A DNA stretch of 49,462 nucleotides from a virus: IMG/VR virus record IMGVR_UViG_3300047564_003525, positions 1 through 49,462 of that record. One strand, written 5' to 3'. Position 1 is the stretch's first letter; the number at the start of each line of letters is the position of its first letter. This document shows, piece by piece, positions 40,530 to 48,138 of this stretch. Position numbers and translations under genes: made by a program. The notes beneath the pieces were generated by a model. It saw nothing but the letters and a program-made list of their open reading frames with translations. It had not been told where the DNA came from and did not search any database.

Positions 40530-40901
40530 GTGGCGAACGCCGAAACCGATCTCCAGCAAAGAATCCGCCTGGCCCTCGGCCTGCTGCCCGATCTCCGCCT
40601 CTGGCGCAACAACTCCGGCAAACTCCCAGATCCGCGCACCGGCCGCTGGGTCCAGTTCGGTGTCGCCTCGCCTGGCGGCTCCGATCTCATCGGCTACCGG
40701 TCGGTCACGATCACGCCTGACATGGTCGGGCAGCGGATCGCTGTATTCACCGCCATCGAGATCAAGACAGCCACTGGCCGGGCTACCCCTGCCCAGCAGC
40801 ACTTCATCGATCACATCCGGCGGGCTGGTGGGATCGCGGCGATCGTCAGGTCGGTGGCGGAGGCGCAGAGGATTCTACAAAGCCCTTTCCCCGAGCCTTA
40901 G
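40530..40901 (+). CDS. VRR-NUC family nuclease
   Basis: 123 residues from a GTG at 40530, chosen because the family usually opens (A/V)xAExxLQxRIRLALG; an ATG at 40467 is also in frame. Motifs are ETDLQQRIRLALGLLPDLRL WRNNSGKLPDP, GVASPGGSDLIGY (catalytic D) and FTAIEIKTATGRATPAQQHF (ExK). VRR-NUC proteins of phages are Holliday-junction or flap-type nucleases. It belongs to the replication and recombination cluster. Its 3' end overlaps the oppositely oriented CoiA-like gene by 56 bases. Confidence 0.85.
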   Translation: MANAETDLQQRIRLALGLLPDLRLWRNNSGKLPDPRTGRWVQFGVASPGGSDLIGYRSVTITPDMVGQRIAVFTAIEIKTATGRATPAQQHFIDHIRRAGGIAAIVRSVAEAQRILQSPFPEP

Positions 40902-42147
40902 CCGCCTCAAACGAGCCCAAGCACGACTCGATAAACGGGGTTTCGAGACGGCCGAATCCGCCCACTGGAGCGCCTCGATACGACAGGAACTCCTTAATCA
41001 GATCGCCGCGGCGCCACTCCAGCACCAGTGGCGCAACCTGCTCCAGCAACTCAGCAGCTCTAATTCTTGCTCGCTCGGCTCGCTCAGTCTGTCGACGCTC
41101 CTCGGCTTGCCTGGCTTGCTCCTGCTCAAACCGCTCTCGACTAATGAAACTTGCCTCTTGAAGCGCAAGCTGAGCACGGCGCTCCCGCTCAAGCCGCTCC
41201 CATTCCTCCCGATCGCTCTCGTCGCGATGCCGCTGCCTCGCCCCTGCTTGGCGTATCTCCTCTTCTGCCAAGAACGCATCAATGGCTTTGCGGCGTTCAC
41301 TCCATCTCGAGACCGAATCGACGGCCTCCTGAATCGGCACGATTGCAAGCCATTCCCTGATCCCCATAAACATCATCCACTTAGGCAGCGCAGACGGGAT
41401 CAATCCCTGCGCGCACAAGTCCGACGTGCTCCAGCCGGTTCTGCGTTGCGCATCCCTGTACCAGTCGCGAAGCTCTTCAAGCTGAGCTGCGCAGCGGACC
41501 ATCTTGCCGCGCCACGCTGCAAGCGGGGCGTCGCCGTCGCACCACAGCTTGTCAGCCTCAACCGACTCGGATCGATCCAAAAATTTCATCAGCTGGCTTG
41601 GCTGGATAAAAACACCGTTCACAAACGTCCAATGACTGGCGTTGATGCTTTTTACACGCAAGAGGCCCCACGGCGTGTCAATCAACAAAGGCTTCTGTGC
41701 CGCCAGCCATACCTTGCGTGCGTGTTTCCAGCGAAAGCTGTAGCGGCCATCTTGCGAGCCAAGCCATTCCAGGTTTTTCCAGAAATCATGGCCGCACAAC
41801 AGCCAGCACATCCGACCGTAGAACTCCTCACGTTCGCGGACCTCTTCGATCGAGATGCTGCTTTTCTGAATCTCGAGCACCCCGTCGGGGCCCTTCACGT
41901 CAGCTCGGTGCGGCCCCATCGTGACCTCTTGCCACTCCGACGGGAAACGAGCCTTCCAACCTCGGTGCCATTCCGACTCCGGCTCAGACCACGGGTCGCA
42001 ATCCGCCACCGTATGCCGCCAGTGCGGCACGACGAACTCGGAAGTGACAGCAACCGCCTGCACCTCGCCGCCGCACCCCGGGCAGACGCCCCGCACACCA
42101 GAATCGACGGCCAGCGACCTCACCCCGTCAATGAGCGCCCACTTCAT
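40846..42147 (-). CDS. CoiA-like nuclease-domain protein
   Basis: A 433-residue protein. The N-terminus carries a Cys pair (CPGCGGEV), then HWRHTVADCDPWSEPESEWH RGWKARFPSEWQEVTMGPHR ADVKGPDGVLEIQKSSISIE EVREREEFYGRM, a clear match to the CoiA competence protein family, whose core is a PD-(D/E)XK nuclease fold. The C-terminal 130 residues are a long charged coiled coil (REEWERLERERRAQLALQEA). In phages its role is unestablished: ssDNA or recombination processing, or DNA uptake/defence-related, are possibilities. It is transcribed opposite to the surrounding replication genes. Confidence 0.8.
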   Translation of the reverse strand: MKWALIDGVRSLAVDSGVRGVCPGCGGEVQAVAVTSEFVVPHWRHTVADCDPWSEPESEWHRGWKARFPSEWQEVTMGPHRADVKGPDGVLEIQKSSISIEEVREREEFYGRMCWLLCGHDFWKNLEWLGSQDGRYSFRWKHARKVWLAAQKPLLIDTPWGLLRVKSINASHWTFVNGVFIQPSQLMKFLDRSESVEADKLWCDGDAPLAAWRGKMVRCAAQLEELRDWYRDAQRRTGWSTSDLCAQGLIPSALPKWMMFMGIREWLAIVPIQEAVDSVSRWSERRKAIDAFLAEEEIRQAGARQRHRDESDREEWERLERERRAQLALQEASFISRERFEQEQARQAEERRQTERAERARIRAAELLEQVAPLVLEWRRGDLIKEFLSYRGAPVGGFGRLETPFIESCLGSFEAAKARGKGFVESSAPPPPT

Positions 42148-42225
42148 AGAAATCTGAAGAATTGTCCAAATAGTACCACCAGAGTGGCCAATGGGGTATC
42201 ATTCAGTGCGCACTCCCCGACGCTG

Positions 42226-42366
42226 ATGAAGCGCATACCGCTCCTCCTTCCGCCCGAGATGATCGCTTGGCTGGAAGCCAAGACCACAGGCATCGAAAAC
42301 CGTCAGACCTTCATTCGGCGCCTTCTCTCCGAGGCCATGAAGGACGACCTGCGGGCCAAGGGTTGA
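42226..42366 (+). CDS. Ribbon-helix-helix (CopG-like) protein
   Basis: A 46-residue protein (MKRIPLLLPPEMIAWLEAKT TGIENRQTFIRRLLSEAM). One strand followed by two helices fits the RHH fold, which binds DNA as a dimer. It lies immediately upstream of the primase-helicase gene (stop to ATG, two bases) and divergent from the CoiA-like gene. It is a plausible local repressor of this intergenic region. Confidence 0.68.
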   Translation: MKRIPLLLPPEMIAWLEAKTTGIENRQTFIRRLLSEAMKDDLRAKG

Positions 42367-42368
42367 TC

Positions 42369-45002
42369 ATGCGCACCAGCATCAACGACCTCGCCCAAGG
42401 CCGCTGGGTCGAGATCCTCTCGACCGTTGGCGGTATCCCTGTTCATTACCTCGACAACAAGCACAAGCCCTGTCCCTCCTGTCGTGATGGCGACGATCGC
42501 TTTCGCTTCGACGATCAGGACGGCAATGGCACATGGTTCTGCTCGCACTGCGGCGGCAAGGACGCCACAGGCGGCGGCGGCAGCGGCATGTCGCTCTTGA
42601 TGCGCGTCAAAGGCTGGGAGTTCAAGGAAGCCGCCCGCGCAGTCGAGGACTATCTCGGCGTTCCTCGCCCATCCAGCTCAAAGCCCGTGACCCCTCGCCC
42701 CATCAAGCCGCCCGTCGACGCCGCAGCGCCTGCCCTCGACGGCGCATCACACCAGTGGTGTTACACCGATGCCGCCGGCGAGCCGCTGTTCTGGATTCAG
42801 CGCATCACCCGCCCGAACGGCGACAAGATCTTCCGCCCCCGCACCTGGGTCGATGGCATCGGTTGGCAGGGCGACAAGGGCACTAGCTGGCCTGCCCCAC
42901 GCCCGCTCTACAACCTCGCCGCTCTCCACGCCCGGCCCGAGGCGCAGGTGGTCGTCTGCGAAGGCGAGAAAGCCGCCGATCGCGCACAGGAGCTCTTCCC
43001 CCGCCTCGTTGTCGTCGCATGGCCCAACGGCGCACAGTCTGTCGGCAAGGTTGACTGGTCGCCCCTCGCTGGCCGCAGCATTCTCCTGTGGCCCGACAAC
43101 GATGACGAAGGCCGCAAGGCCATGGCCAAGATCGCCACGCTGATCAAAGAGCCGGTCAAGCTGTTCACCATCGATGCCCCGCCAGACGCGCCCGAGAAGT
43201 GGGACATCGCCGATGCTGACTGGACGCCAGCGGAGGCTCTTGCCTACGTCAAAGCAAATTGCCGACCGATGGAGCCGCCCGAGCCGGAGCTCGAGCCCGA
43301 GCTGACCGCCGAGCTCGTCGAGATTACCGAGTCACCCGCCAAGCCGCAACGCACTCGCGATGCAGGTCGCCTTGAAGGCATGCCGTTTCGCTGCCTTGGC
43401 TTTGACCGCGGCCTTTACTTTTACCTTCCCGAGAAAGCCGGCCAGGTCATTGCACTCACTCCAGCGCAGCACACCCGCAGTTACCTCAACACGCTGGCAC
43501 CGCTGCTGCGGTGGTCCGACGCGTTTGGCAGCATCAACGAGAAGAGCGGCGAAACCCAAATCGCCTGGGCCAGTGCCGCCGACGCGCTGATAGAGGCCTG
43601 CACTGAAGTCGGGGTCTACGATCCCGCTCGTGTGCGCGGCCGTGGCGCCTGGGCCGACGCCGGCCGCGTCATCCTGCACCTCGGCAACCGCTTGGTCATC
43701 AACGGCGCATCAAGCCCTATTACCAAGCTCCCGGAGGAGTTCGCGAGCTACTACTTCTACGAAAACGCCAAGCCGATCGAAGGGCCCGGCCAAGATACCC
43801 TCGCCGACACCGTCGCCGCCGAGATCAAGCAAATCGCCTCCTGCTTTCGCTGGGAGACCCAAGCATCCGCCAACCTCGTGCTCGGTTGGATCGTCCTCGC
43901 GCCCGTCTGCGGTGCTCTGGACTGGCGGCCACACATCTGGGTCACTGGCCCCGCCGGTTCCGGCAAGACCAGCCTGTTGAAGCTGTTCATGAAGCCCATG
44001 CTCGGCGGCATGTTCGAAGGCGCAACTGGCGGCACCACTGAGGCCGGCCTTCGCGGCCAGCTGCGCTCTGACGCCATTCCGATCGTCTTCGACGAGCTCG
44101 AGCAGAACGAACAGAAGGACAAGCAGCAGGTTCAGAACATCCTGTCGCTGGCCAGGATCGCCAGCTCTGAGGGCGGCAAGATCTACAAGGGCACCACAAA
44201 CGGCGGCGTCAATACATTCGAGATCCGCTCGATGTTCTGCGTCTCTTCGATCAACGTTGCTCTCGTTCAACGCGCTGACCTTGATCGATTCTGCGTCCTT
44301 AGCCTGCGCAAAGACCAAGTGCCGAAAGACGACTGGAACGCTTTCGAAGCTCGCATCATGAAGGCTTGCACTGACGAAAACGGCCGCGAACTTGTCGCTC
44401 GGACAATTAGTCAGATCCCCATCATTAGAAAGAACGCCAAGACACTCGCTGGCGCCCTATCCAGCAAATTCGGCCAGCGATTCGGCGACCAGTACGGCAC
44501 CCTGCTTGCCGGCGCTTGGACACTCGAACCCAGCGGCGGCGGTGAACTGACCCCAGAGAAAGCCACCGAGTGGATTGATTCCATGGACTGGCAGAACCGT
44601 GAGGTCGACACCAACGATGCCGACGAGGTCAAGTGCATCAACAAGATCCTGCAGACCATCTTGCAGCTCGACGGCGGGCGCCGGATTTCAATCTTTGAGC
44701 TGGTGCAACTTGCCGCCAGCGGCAAGGTCTTCGTGACTGAAGGCAGCCTGTCCCCAGGTGACGAGGTGGAGACCCTCCTAGGCCGCTACGGGCTCAAGGT
44801 CACCAACGGATGCCTGGCGGTGGCCAACAGTAGCACCAACCTGCAGGCCTTGCTGCGTGACACGCCATGGGCCGGAACGGCGTATCGGCAGGCCCTGCGC
44901 CGCCTGCCAGAGGCGACCAGCGCAACATCGACCGTGCGCTTCAAAGGCATGGGTCCGTCACGCGCAACATTGGTCTCACTTGAGACGCTTGAGATCTTGT
45001 AA
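42369..45002 (+). CDS. Primase-helicase with TOPRIM and AAA-type ATPase domains
   Basis: An 877-residue protein starting MRTSINDLAQGRWVEILSTV. Residues 25-65 hold a CHC2-like zinc ribbon (C35-C38 and C58-C61). The TOPRIM primase domain lies at about 190-270 (AQVVVCEGEKAADRA, LLWPDNDDEGRKA). A linker with Pro/Glu repeats follows, and then an ATPase/helicase domain with Walker A TGPAGSGKTS (about 525) and Walker B IPIVFDELEQ (about 570). It synthesises primers and unwinds DNA at the phage fork, like T7 gp4 and phage DUF927/D5-like proteins. Its stop is directly followed by an AACGGT-rich, AT-rich region, a candidate origin. Confidence 0.92.
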   Translation: MRTSINDLAQGRWVEILSTVGGIPVHYLDNKHKPCPSCRDGDDRFRFDDQDGNGTWFCSHCGGKDATGGGGSGMSLLMRVKGWEFKEAARAVEDYLGVPRPSSSKPVTPRPIKPPVDAAAPALDGASHQWCYTDAAGEPLFWIQRITRPNGDKIFRPRTWVDGIGWQGDKGTSWPAPRPLYNLAALHARPEAQVVVCEGEKAADRAQELFPRLVVVAWPNGAQSVGKVDWSPLAGRSILLWPDNDDEGRKAMAKIATLIKEPVKLFTIDAPPDAPEKWDIADADWTPAEALAYVKANCRPMEPPEPELEPELTAELVEITESPAKPQRTRDAGRLEGMPFRCLGFDRGLYFYLPEKAGQVIALTPAQHTRSYLNTLAPLLRWSDAFGSINEKSGETQIAWASAADALIEACTEVGVYDPARVRGRGAWADAGRVILHLGNRLVINGASSPITKLPEEFASYYFYENAKPIEGPGQDTLADTVAAEIKQIASCFRWETQASANLVLGWIVLAPVCGALDWRPHIWVTGPAGSGKTSLLKLFMKPMLGGMFEGATGGTTEAGLRGQLRSDAIPIVFDELEQNEQKDKQQVQNILSLARIASSEGGKIYKGTTNGGVNTFEIRSMFCVSSINVALVQRADLDRFCVLSLRKDQVPKDDWNAFEARIMKACTDENGRELVARTISQIPIIRKNAKTLAGALSSKFGQRFGDQYGTLLAGAWTLEPSGGGELTPEKATEWIDSMDWQNREVDTNDADEVKCINKILQTILQLDGGRRISIFELVQLAASGKVFVTEGSLSPGDEVETLLGRYGLKVTNGCLAVANSSTNLQALLRDTPWAGTAYRQALRRLPEATSATSTVRFKGMGPSRATLVSLETLEIL

Positions 45003-45259
45003 CGGTTTTGGGGCGCCTGAAACGGTGATGTAACGCTGCAAGCCCTTGGTATGACTGGGATGTGTCGCCAGAAACGGTTGTAACGGTTTTTCCCGGGAAA
45101 GCCCCTAAGACATACACACAGCCCCTGAGCCCCTTTGACCCCCTCTCTACTACTACTACTACTATCTATTAATATAGATTTGTTTGTTACAACGTTACAA
45201 CCCAGTCAGGGCAAGGGGTTTGGGTGTAACGGTCACCGTTACGCCACCGTTACACCGTT
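45001..45259. other. Candidate replication origin: AACGGT iterons and AT-rich element
   Basis: Eight copies of AACGGT (or its complement ACCGTT) occur at 45001, 45021, 45073, 45082, 45228, 45235, 45246 and 45254. Two tandem GTTACAAC copies lie at 45186 and 45194. GTAACGGTCACCGTTAC at 45226-45242 is a perfect 17-bp dyad. Between the groups lies an AT-rich stretch with (CTA)x6 at 45147-45164 and the dyad ATCTAT-TAAT-ATAGAT at 45164-45179, unusual in this GC-rich genome. Iterons around an easily melted stretch, beside the primase-helicase, suggest an origin. It could instead be an operator array. Confidence 0.55.
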
Positions 45260-45264
45260 ACGCC

Positions 45265-45477
45265 ATGCCTAAAGCCACCCCCGACCACCAACGTCTAGCC
45301 GGCAGCCCCACCAGCTGGCCCTCCTGGCCCCGTGGAAGGGCTTGCAAGGTCTTCATGGGATGTGGATGGGCATCAGGCACCTGGGACGGCCTTACAGGCG
45401 ATTGTGGGCGTGTCTGGCTAGGGAAGGACCAGCGGCACGTCATGGTCAGGGATGCGCGGAACATCAAGCCGGGGTAG
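45265..45477 (+). CDS. Small Trp/Gly-rich hypothetical protein
   Basis: 70 residues from ATG 45265 (MPKATPDHQRLAGSPTSWPS WPRGRACKVFMGCGWASGTW DGLTGDCGRVWLGKDQRHVM). The second half resembles a small KOW/SH3-type barrel (FMGCGWASGTW...GRVWLGKDQ). The start lies three codons after the last AACGGT-type repeat, so expression may be controlled by the repeat-binding factor. Unknown role. Confidence 0.58.
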   Translation: MPKATPDHQRLAGSPTSWPSWPRGRACKVFMGCGWASGTWDGLTGDCGRVWLGKDQRHVMVRDARNIKPG

Positions 45478-45504
45478 AATGACCGCGGACAAGGATGGAT
45501 CCGG

Positions 45505-45530
45505 GCCCCTGCTGCGACAGGGGTCTTTCT
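45505..45530 (+). terminator. Possible terminator upstream of the next gene
   Basis: The stem CCCCTG (45506-45511) / CAGGGG (45518-45523) with a six-base loop and a flanking G-T pair is followed by CTTTCT. It lies between two + strand genes, just before the ribosome binding site TAGGAGG (45532-45538). The T-run is weak. Confidence 0.45.
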
Positions 45531-45543
45531 GTAGGAGGCCGCG

Positions 45544-46299
45544 ATGAGCAAGGGCGCGATCGACTTCAACGGCAACGCCCTGGTGCGGAACCTCGACGTG
45601 TTCGGCAAAGTCCAGCTGCCGTTCATGGCGTCGCTGACGCTCAACCGCACCGCCACCCAGGTCAAGGAGTCCCTAAAGGGCTCGATGCGTGGCACCTTCA
45701 CCTACTTGGCGCCGTACACCCAGAACTCACTGTCGATCCGCGTCAGCAGCAAGCAGAAGCTTTACACCGACATCTTCGTCAAAGAGTTCGGCATCAAGGG
45801 CAATGCGGCGGCTGATTATTTGCGGCCGCAAGTGTATGGCGGCCAGGTTTATCGCACCCGGTTTCAGAAGCGCCTGCAGCGCAACATGGGCATGCAGGGA
45901 TACATGCTGCCGATCCACAGCAGTGATGCTGCGCAGCTGAACGCCAGTGGTCGGGTTCAAGCCGGGCAGTACACCGCGGCGCTATACGGCATCAGGGCAA
46001 TGGAAGATGTTCGCGGGTCGGGCAATTACGGGAAATTTGATTACAAGACCCTCGGCAACTATGTGTACATCAGGCCGGGGCAGAGCGTGTTTGGTCGACA
46101 GAGCAACCGACCATTAGCGCCGGGTATTTACCGCGTGAAGGGCTCGGACCTTTCGATGCTGTTCAAGGAGCTGCGGCGGCCACCGACCGTGCCGGCGAAG
46201 TGGGATTTCTTCGGAATTGCGCGCACGAGCGCAGAACGGAAGATCCAGCCGGTGTTCGATCAGGTTTTCCGCGAGGTGATGGGGCGGCCAAACCTGTAG
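45544..46299 (+). CDS. Possible minor structural protein
   Basis: A 251-residue protein with a strong TAGGAGG before it. MSKGAIDFNGNALVRNLDVF GKVQLPFMASLTLNRTATQV KESLKGSMRGTFTYLAPYTQ resembles a family of phage proteins (GKxQLPFAxxLALNxTAxxV) found among morphogenesis genes, usually annotated only as hypothetical. It is basic with an alpha/beta mix. Its place after the replication genes, at the start of a new + strand block, may precede packaging genes beyond the window. The function is not established. Confidence 0.66.
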   Translation: MSKGAIDFNGNALVRNLDVFGKVQLPFMASLTLNRTATQVKESLKGSMRGTFTYLAPYTQNSLSIRVSSKQKLYTDIFVKEFGIKGNAAADYLRPQVYGGQVYRTRFQKRLQRNMGMQGYMLPIHSSDAAQLNASGRVQAGQYTAALYGIRAMEDVRGSGNYGKFDYKTLGNYVYIRPGQSVFGRQSNRPLAPGIYRVKGSDLSMLFKELRRPPTVPAKWDFFGIARTSAERKIQPVFDQVFREVMGRPNL

Positions 46300-46321
46300 G
46301 GACATGCGGGCAATCGGTTTA
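46299..46321 (+). repeat. Dispersed 23-bp repeat, copy 1
   Basis: This is a copy of a 23-bp element GGGAC(A/T)TGC...TCGGTTTA that starts on the last base of the preceding gene's stop. Two other copies lie at 48011-48033 and 48074-48096. Function unknown; it may be a binding site or a structural element tied to gene ends. Confidence 0.55.
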
Positions 46322-46409
46322 CAGGGGTTGTTTTTACACACCCCTGGCGACCGGTTTATGGGTTTGCCCGAACAGGGGTACTACCACCCTGGTGTGGGGT
46401 GGACCAGGG
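46322..46409 (+). other. Two hairpins in a 241-bp gene-free gap
   Basis: CAGGGGT (46322-46328) / ACCCCTG (46340-46346) encloses an 11-base T-rich loop, and CCCTGGT (46387-46393) / ACCAGGG (46403-46409) a nine-base loop. Both are perfect seven-pair stems. A second CGGTTTA lies between them at 46352. They may be terminators, attenuators or a structured leader/small RNA for the gene at 46541. No gene is evident between 46300 and 46540. Confidence 0.45.
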
Positions 46410-46540
46410 CACACGGTCCCGCTGTTTGTCTACCACATCACCCGCCCTGCGCATTAACGTGTCGAATTGTTACAGCAGTGTGTTGCTGGGGTGCGTCGTG
46501 GGCTTACTGTTCCGGGGCGTTCAGCAATTACCTGCGCATC

Positions 46541-46864
46541 ATGACTATTCGCTCTTACACCCCCACTGGCACCATCGGCAAGCGCCTGGCCCGTGCCAAG
46601 GCCCTGCAGCAGCAGATCCAGCAGCTCGAGGCTCAGCTGTCGGCCGATCGTGAATTCCTGCTCGCCCACATGGAGCGCCGCAACCTCGACCGCATCGAAA
46701 CCGAGGGCCTGCTGGTGGTCCGCAAGCATCGCCATAACTGGAGCTACAGCGCCTTGTGCGACAACAAGGCCCTGGAGCTGCGCCAGCTCCAGCTCGATGA
46801 GCAGGTGCTAGGTGTGGCCAGCGATCGGCCGCGGTCCTACGTGAGCCTGACGGCTGTCGGCTGA
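46541..46864 (+). CDS. Coiled-coil hypothetical protein
   Basis: 107 residues from ATG 46541 (MTIRSYTPTGTIGKRLARAK ALQQQIQQLEAQLSADREFL). The first 55 residues are a coiled coil. Then TEGLLVVRKHRHNWSYSALC DNKALELRQLQLDEQVLGVA resembles small phage proteins of unknown role, loosely like Gam-type. CAATTACCTGC sits upstream, related to the TTACC leader of later genes. Confidence 0.62.
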   Translation: MTIRSYTPTGTIGKRLARAKALQQQIQQLEAQLSADREFLLAHMERRNLDRIETEGLLVVRKHRHNWSYSALCDNKALELRQLQLDEQVLGVASDRPRSYVSLTAVG

Positions 46865-46956
46865 TTGTTTCGGTTTGTAACGAAGCGGCTGCCGGGTTCC
46901 GGTGGCCGCTTATTGTCTGCTCATCGGCCACTGAGCCGCCTTTACCGCTTACCGCC

Positions 46957-47208
46957 ATGACCCGCTTCGAAGTTGGCCAGACCTACTACGGCAGCCTCTC
47001 CTGCGCTCACAGCTCCTTCCCGGTGACCTGCGTCAAGCGCACCGACAAGACCGTGTGGTTTCAGCACGCCACCTTGCCCCACGCTTACGCCCCAGCCCGC
47101 AGCCGCGTGCGCTCCTGGGCGGACGGCAGTGAGAGCGCAAACTTTCACCGCTGGTACATCTCTGCCGATTCCGTCCAGGACAACGGCTGGGACATGCAGT
47201 TCGCTTGA
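46957..47208 (+). CDS. Small hypothetical protein with TTTACCGCTTACC leader
   Basis: An 83-residue protein (MTRFEVGQTYYGSLSCAHSS FPVTCVKRTDKTVWFQHATL) that looks like a small beta barrel (VGQTYYGS...DKTVWFQ...RWYISADSV). No family is known. The leader at 46941-46953 is nearly identical to those of the genes at 48908 and 49178. Confidence 0.62.
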   Translation: MTRFEVGQTYYGSLSCAHSSFPVTCVKRTDKTVWFQHATLPHAYAPARSRVRSWADGSESANFHRWYISADSVQDNGWDMQFA

Positions 47209-47215
47209 TTACCCC

Positions 47216-47425
47216 ATGACCCTCAACAAAGTCCGCGACTACACCCGCCGCGTCATTCGCGCACTGCATGACGCCGGCTGGCACATCGAAGCCCACGGCC
47301 TTAGCAACGACCTCTACAGCATCAGCTACCAGCCTCTGCCCAAAGATTATCTGATGGTGCTCGACGACGCCGAGCGCATGGCTGAGCAGCTGCTTGCTAA
47401 CGACCACCCTGCTCCGGTGCTTTGA
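47216..47425 (+). CDS. Small hypothetical protein
   Basis: 69 residues from ATG 47216 (MTLNKVRDYTRRVIRALHDA GWHIEAHGLSNDLYSISYQP LPKDYLMVLDDAERMAEQLL). An alpha/beta mini-protein. GATTACCCC lies just upstream. The stop overlaps the first of three TTTGAGTCCC repeats. Confidence 0.62.
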   Translation: MTLNKVRDYTRRVIRALHDAGWHIEAHGLSNDLYSISYQPLPKDYLMVLDDAERMAEQLLANDHPAPVL

Positions 47426-47465
47426 GTCCCCCAGACCTTTTGAGTCCCCTTACCTTTTGAGTCCC
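47421..47465 (+). repeat. Triple TTTGAGTCCC direct repeat before a GTG start
   Basis: TTTGAGTCCC occurs at 47421-47430, 47439-47448 and 47456-47465, at 18- and 17-bp steps, directly abutting the GTG start at 47466. The spacing (under two helical turns) suggests protein binding or a translation-leader element. No Shine-Dalgarno sequence is visible for this gene. Confidence 0.6.
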
Positions 47466-47795
47466 GTGAACATCACCGAAGCCGACCAGTTCCCCGCCAC
47501 CGTCAACATCCAGCGCAAGGGCGACGACATCCTCGTGCCCAAGGCCCTGGTGCAGACCATCGCCCTGCCCGATGGCACCGAGCAGAAGCTGCTCCGCAAT
47601 GGCGTCGTGGGCCGCTTCACCCGCAAGGATGGCACCCAGTTCCTGAAGCTGCGCTGGCGCTCGAAGTGGTGGGCCGTGCCTGCCATGGAGGACGTGCAGC
47701 GCTGGACCCTGGACAGCGTGTGCGAGACCCCCGCCGGCGACATCATCGAGCCCGATGCCGATGATTCCTGGCTGCGCCTGCTGGGGCTGGTCTGA
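47466..47795 (+). CDS. Small hypothetical protein, GTG start
   Basis: 109 residues from GTG 47466 (NITEADQFPATVNIQRKGDD ILVPKALVQTIALPDGTEQK). It resembles an SPOUT/AbrB-free beta-rich mini-domain; FTRKDGTQFLKLRWRSKWWA VPAMEDVQ suggests a hydrophobic core with Trp. The start follows the repeat array directly. Its stop overlaps the next gene by one base (TGATG). Unknown role. Confidence 0.6.
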   Translation: MNITEADQFPATVNIQRKGDDILVPKALVQTIALPDGTEQKLLRNGVVGRFTRKDGTQFLKLRWRSKWWAVPAMEDVQRWTLDSVCETPAGDIIEPDADDSWLRLLGLV

Positions 47796-48034
47796 TGACA
47801 ACCCAGGAGCAATACGTGATCGCCCTGGTGCTGGGCTCGATCACCAAAGTCGAGGCCTACACCGACATCAGCGTGGAGATGGCCCTGAGTAACGACTGGA
47901 GCGCCGAGGAGCGCATGCAGTTGCGTGATGCAGCTGGGATGGTGTTGCGTTCCCTGCATCCCGAAGTGCCGATCGATGTAGCGGCGCGATCGGCAATCGC
48001 AAAATGCCTGGGGACTTGCGGGGGGTCGGTTTAG
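47795..48034 (+). CDS. Small hypothetical protein
   Basis: 79 residues (MTTQEQYVIALVLGSITKVE AYTDISVEMALSNDWSAEER MQLRDAAGMVLRSLHPEVPI), helical and acidic. Its 3' end carries the second copy of the 23-bp repeat (48011-48033), which supplies the last codons and most of the stop (TAG 48032-48034). Unknown role. Confidence 0.6.
   Translation: MTTQEQYVIALVLGSITKVEAYTDISVEMALSNDWSAEERMQLRDAAGMVLRSLHPEVPIDVAARSAIAKCLGTCGGSV
48011..48033 (+). repeat. Dispersed 23-bp repeat, copy 2
   Basis: This copy overlaps the end of the gene stopping at 48034. It differs from copy 3 at two adjacent bases and from copy 1 more in the middle. Confidence 0.55.
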
Positions 48035-48073
48035 AGGAGTCTTGTGGCCGGCCCCCTGGTCCCAAAAGTTCAA

Positions 48074-48096
48074 GGGACTTGCAAGGGGTCGGTTTA
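48074..48096 (+). repeat. Dispersed 23-bp repeat, copy 3
   Basis: The third copy lies 63 bp after copy 2 and is followed by TAGGGGGTG, similar to the CAGGGGTTG that follows copy 1. The surrounding 48035-48138 has no gene; it contains several G-rich runs. Confidence 0.55.
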
Positions 48097-48138
48097 TAGG
48101 GGGTGTGTGGTCACCCTCCTGGCGAGGCTTATAGGGGT

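Noticed and set aside
40477-42366. Long + strand frame of 629 codons
   Set aside because: It is antisense to the CoiA-like gene and overlaps VRR-NUC and RHH genes; the protein is Leu/Pro/Arg/Ser-rich without domain sense. Such frames are common opposite GC-rich genes.
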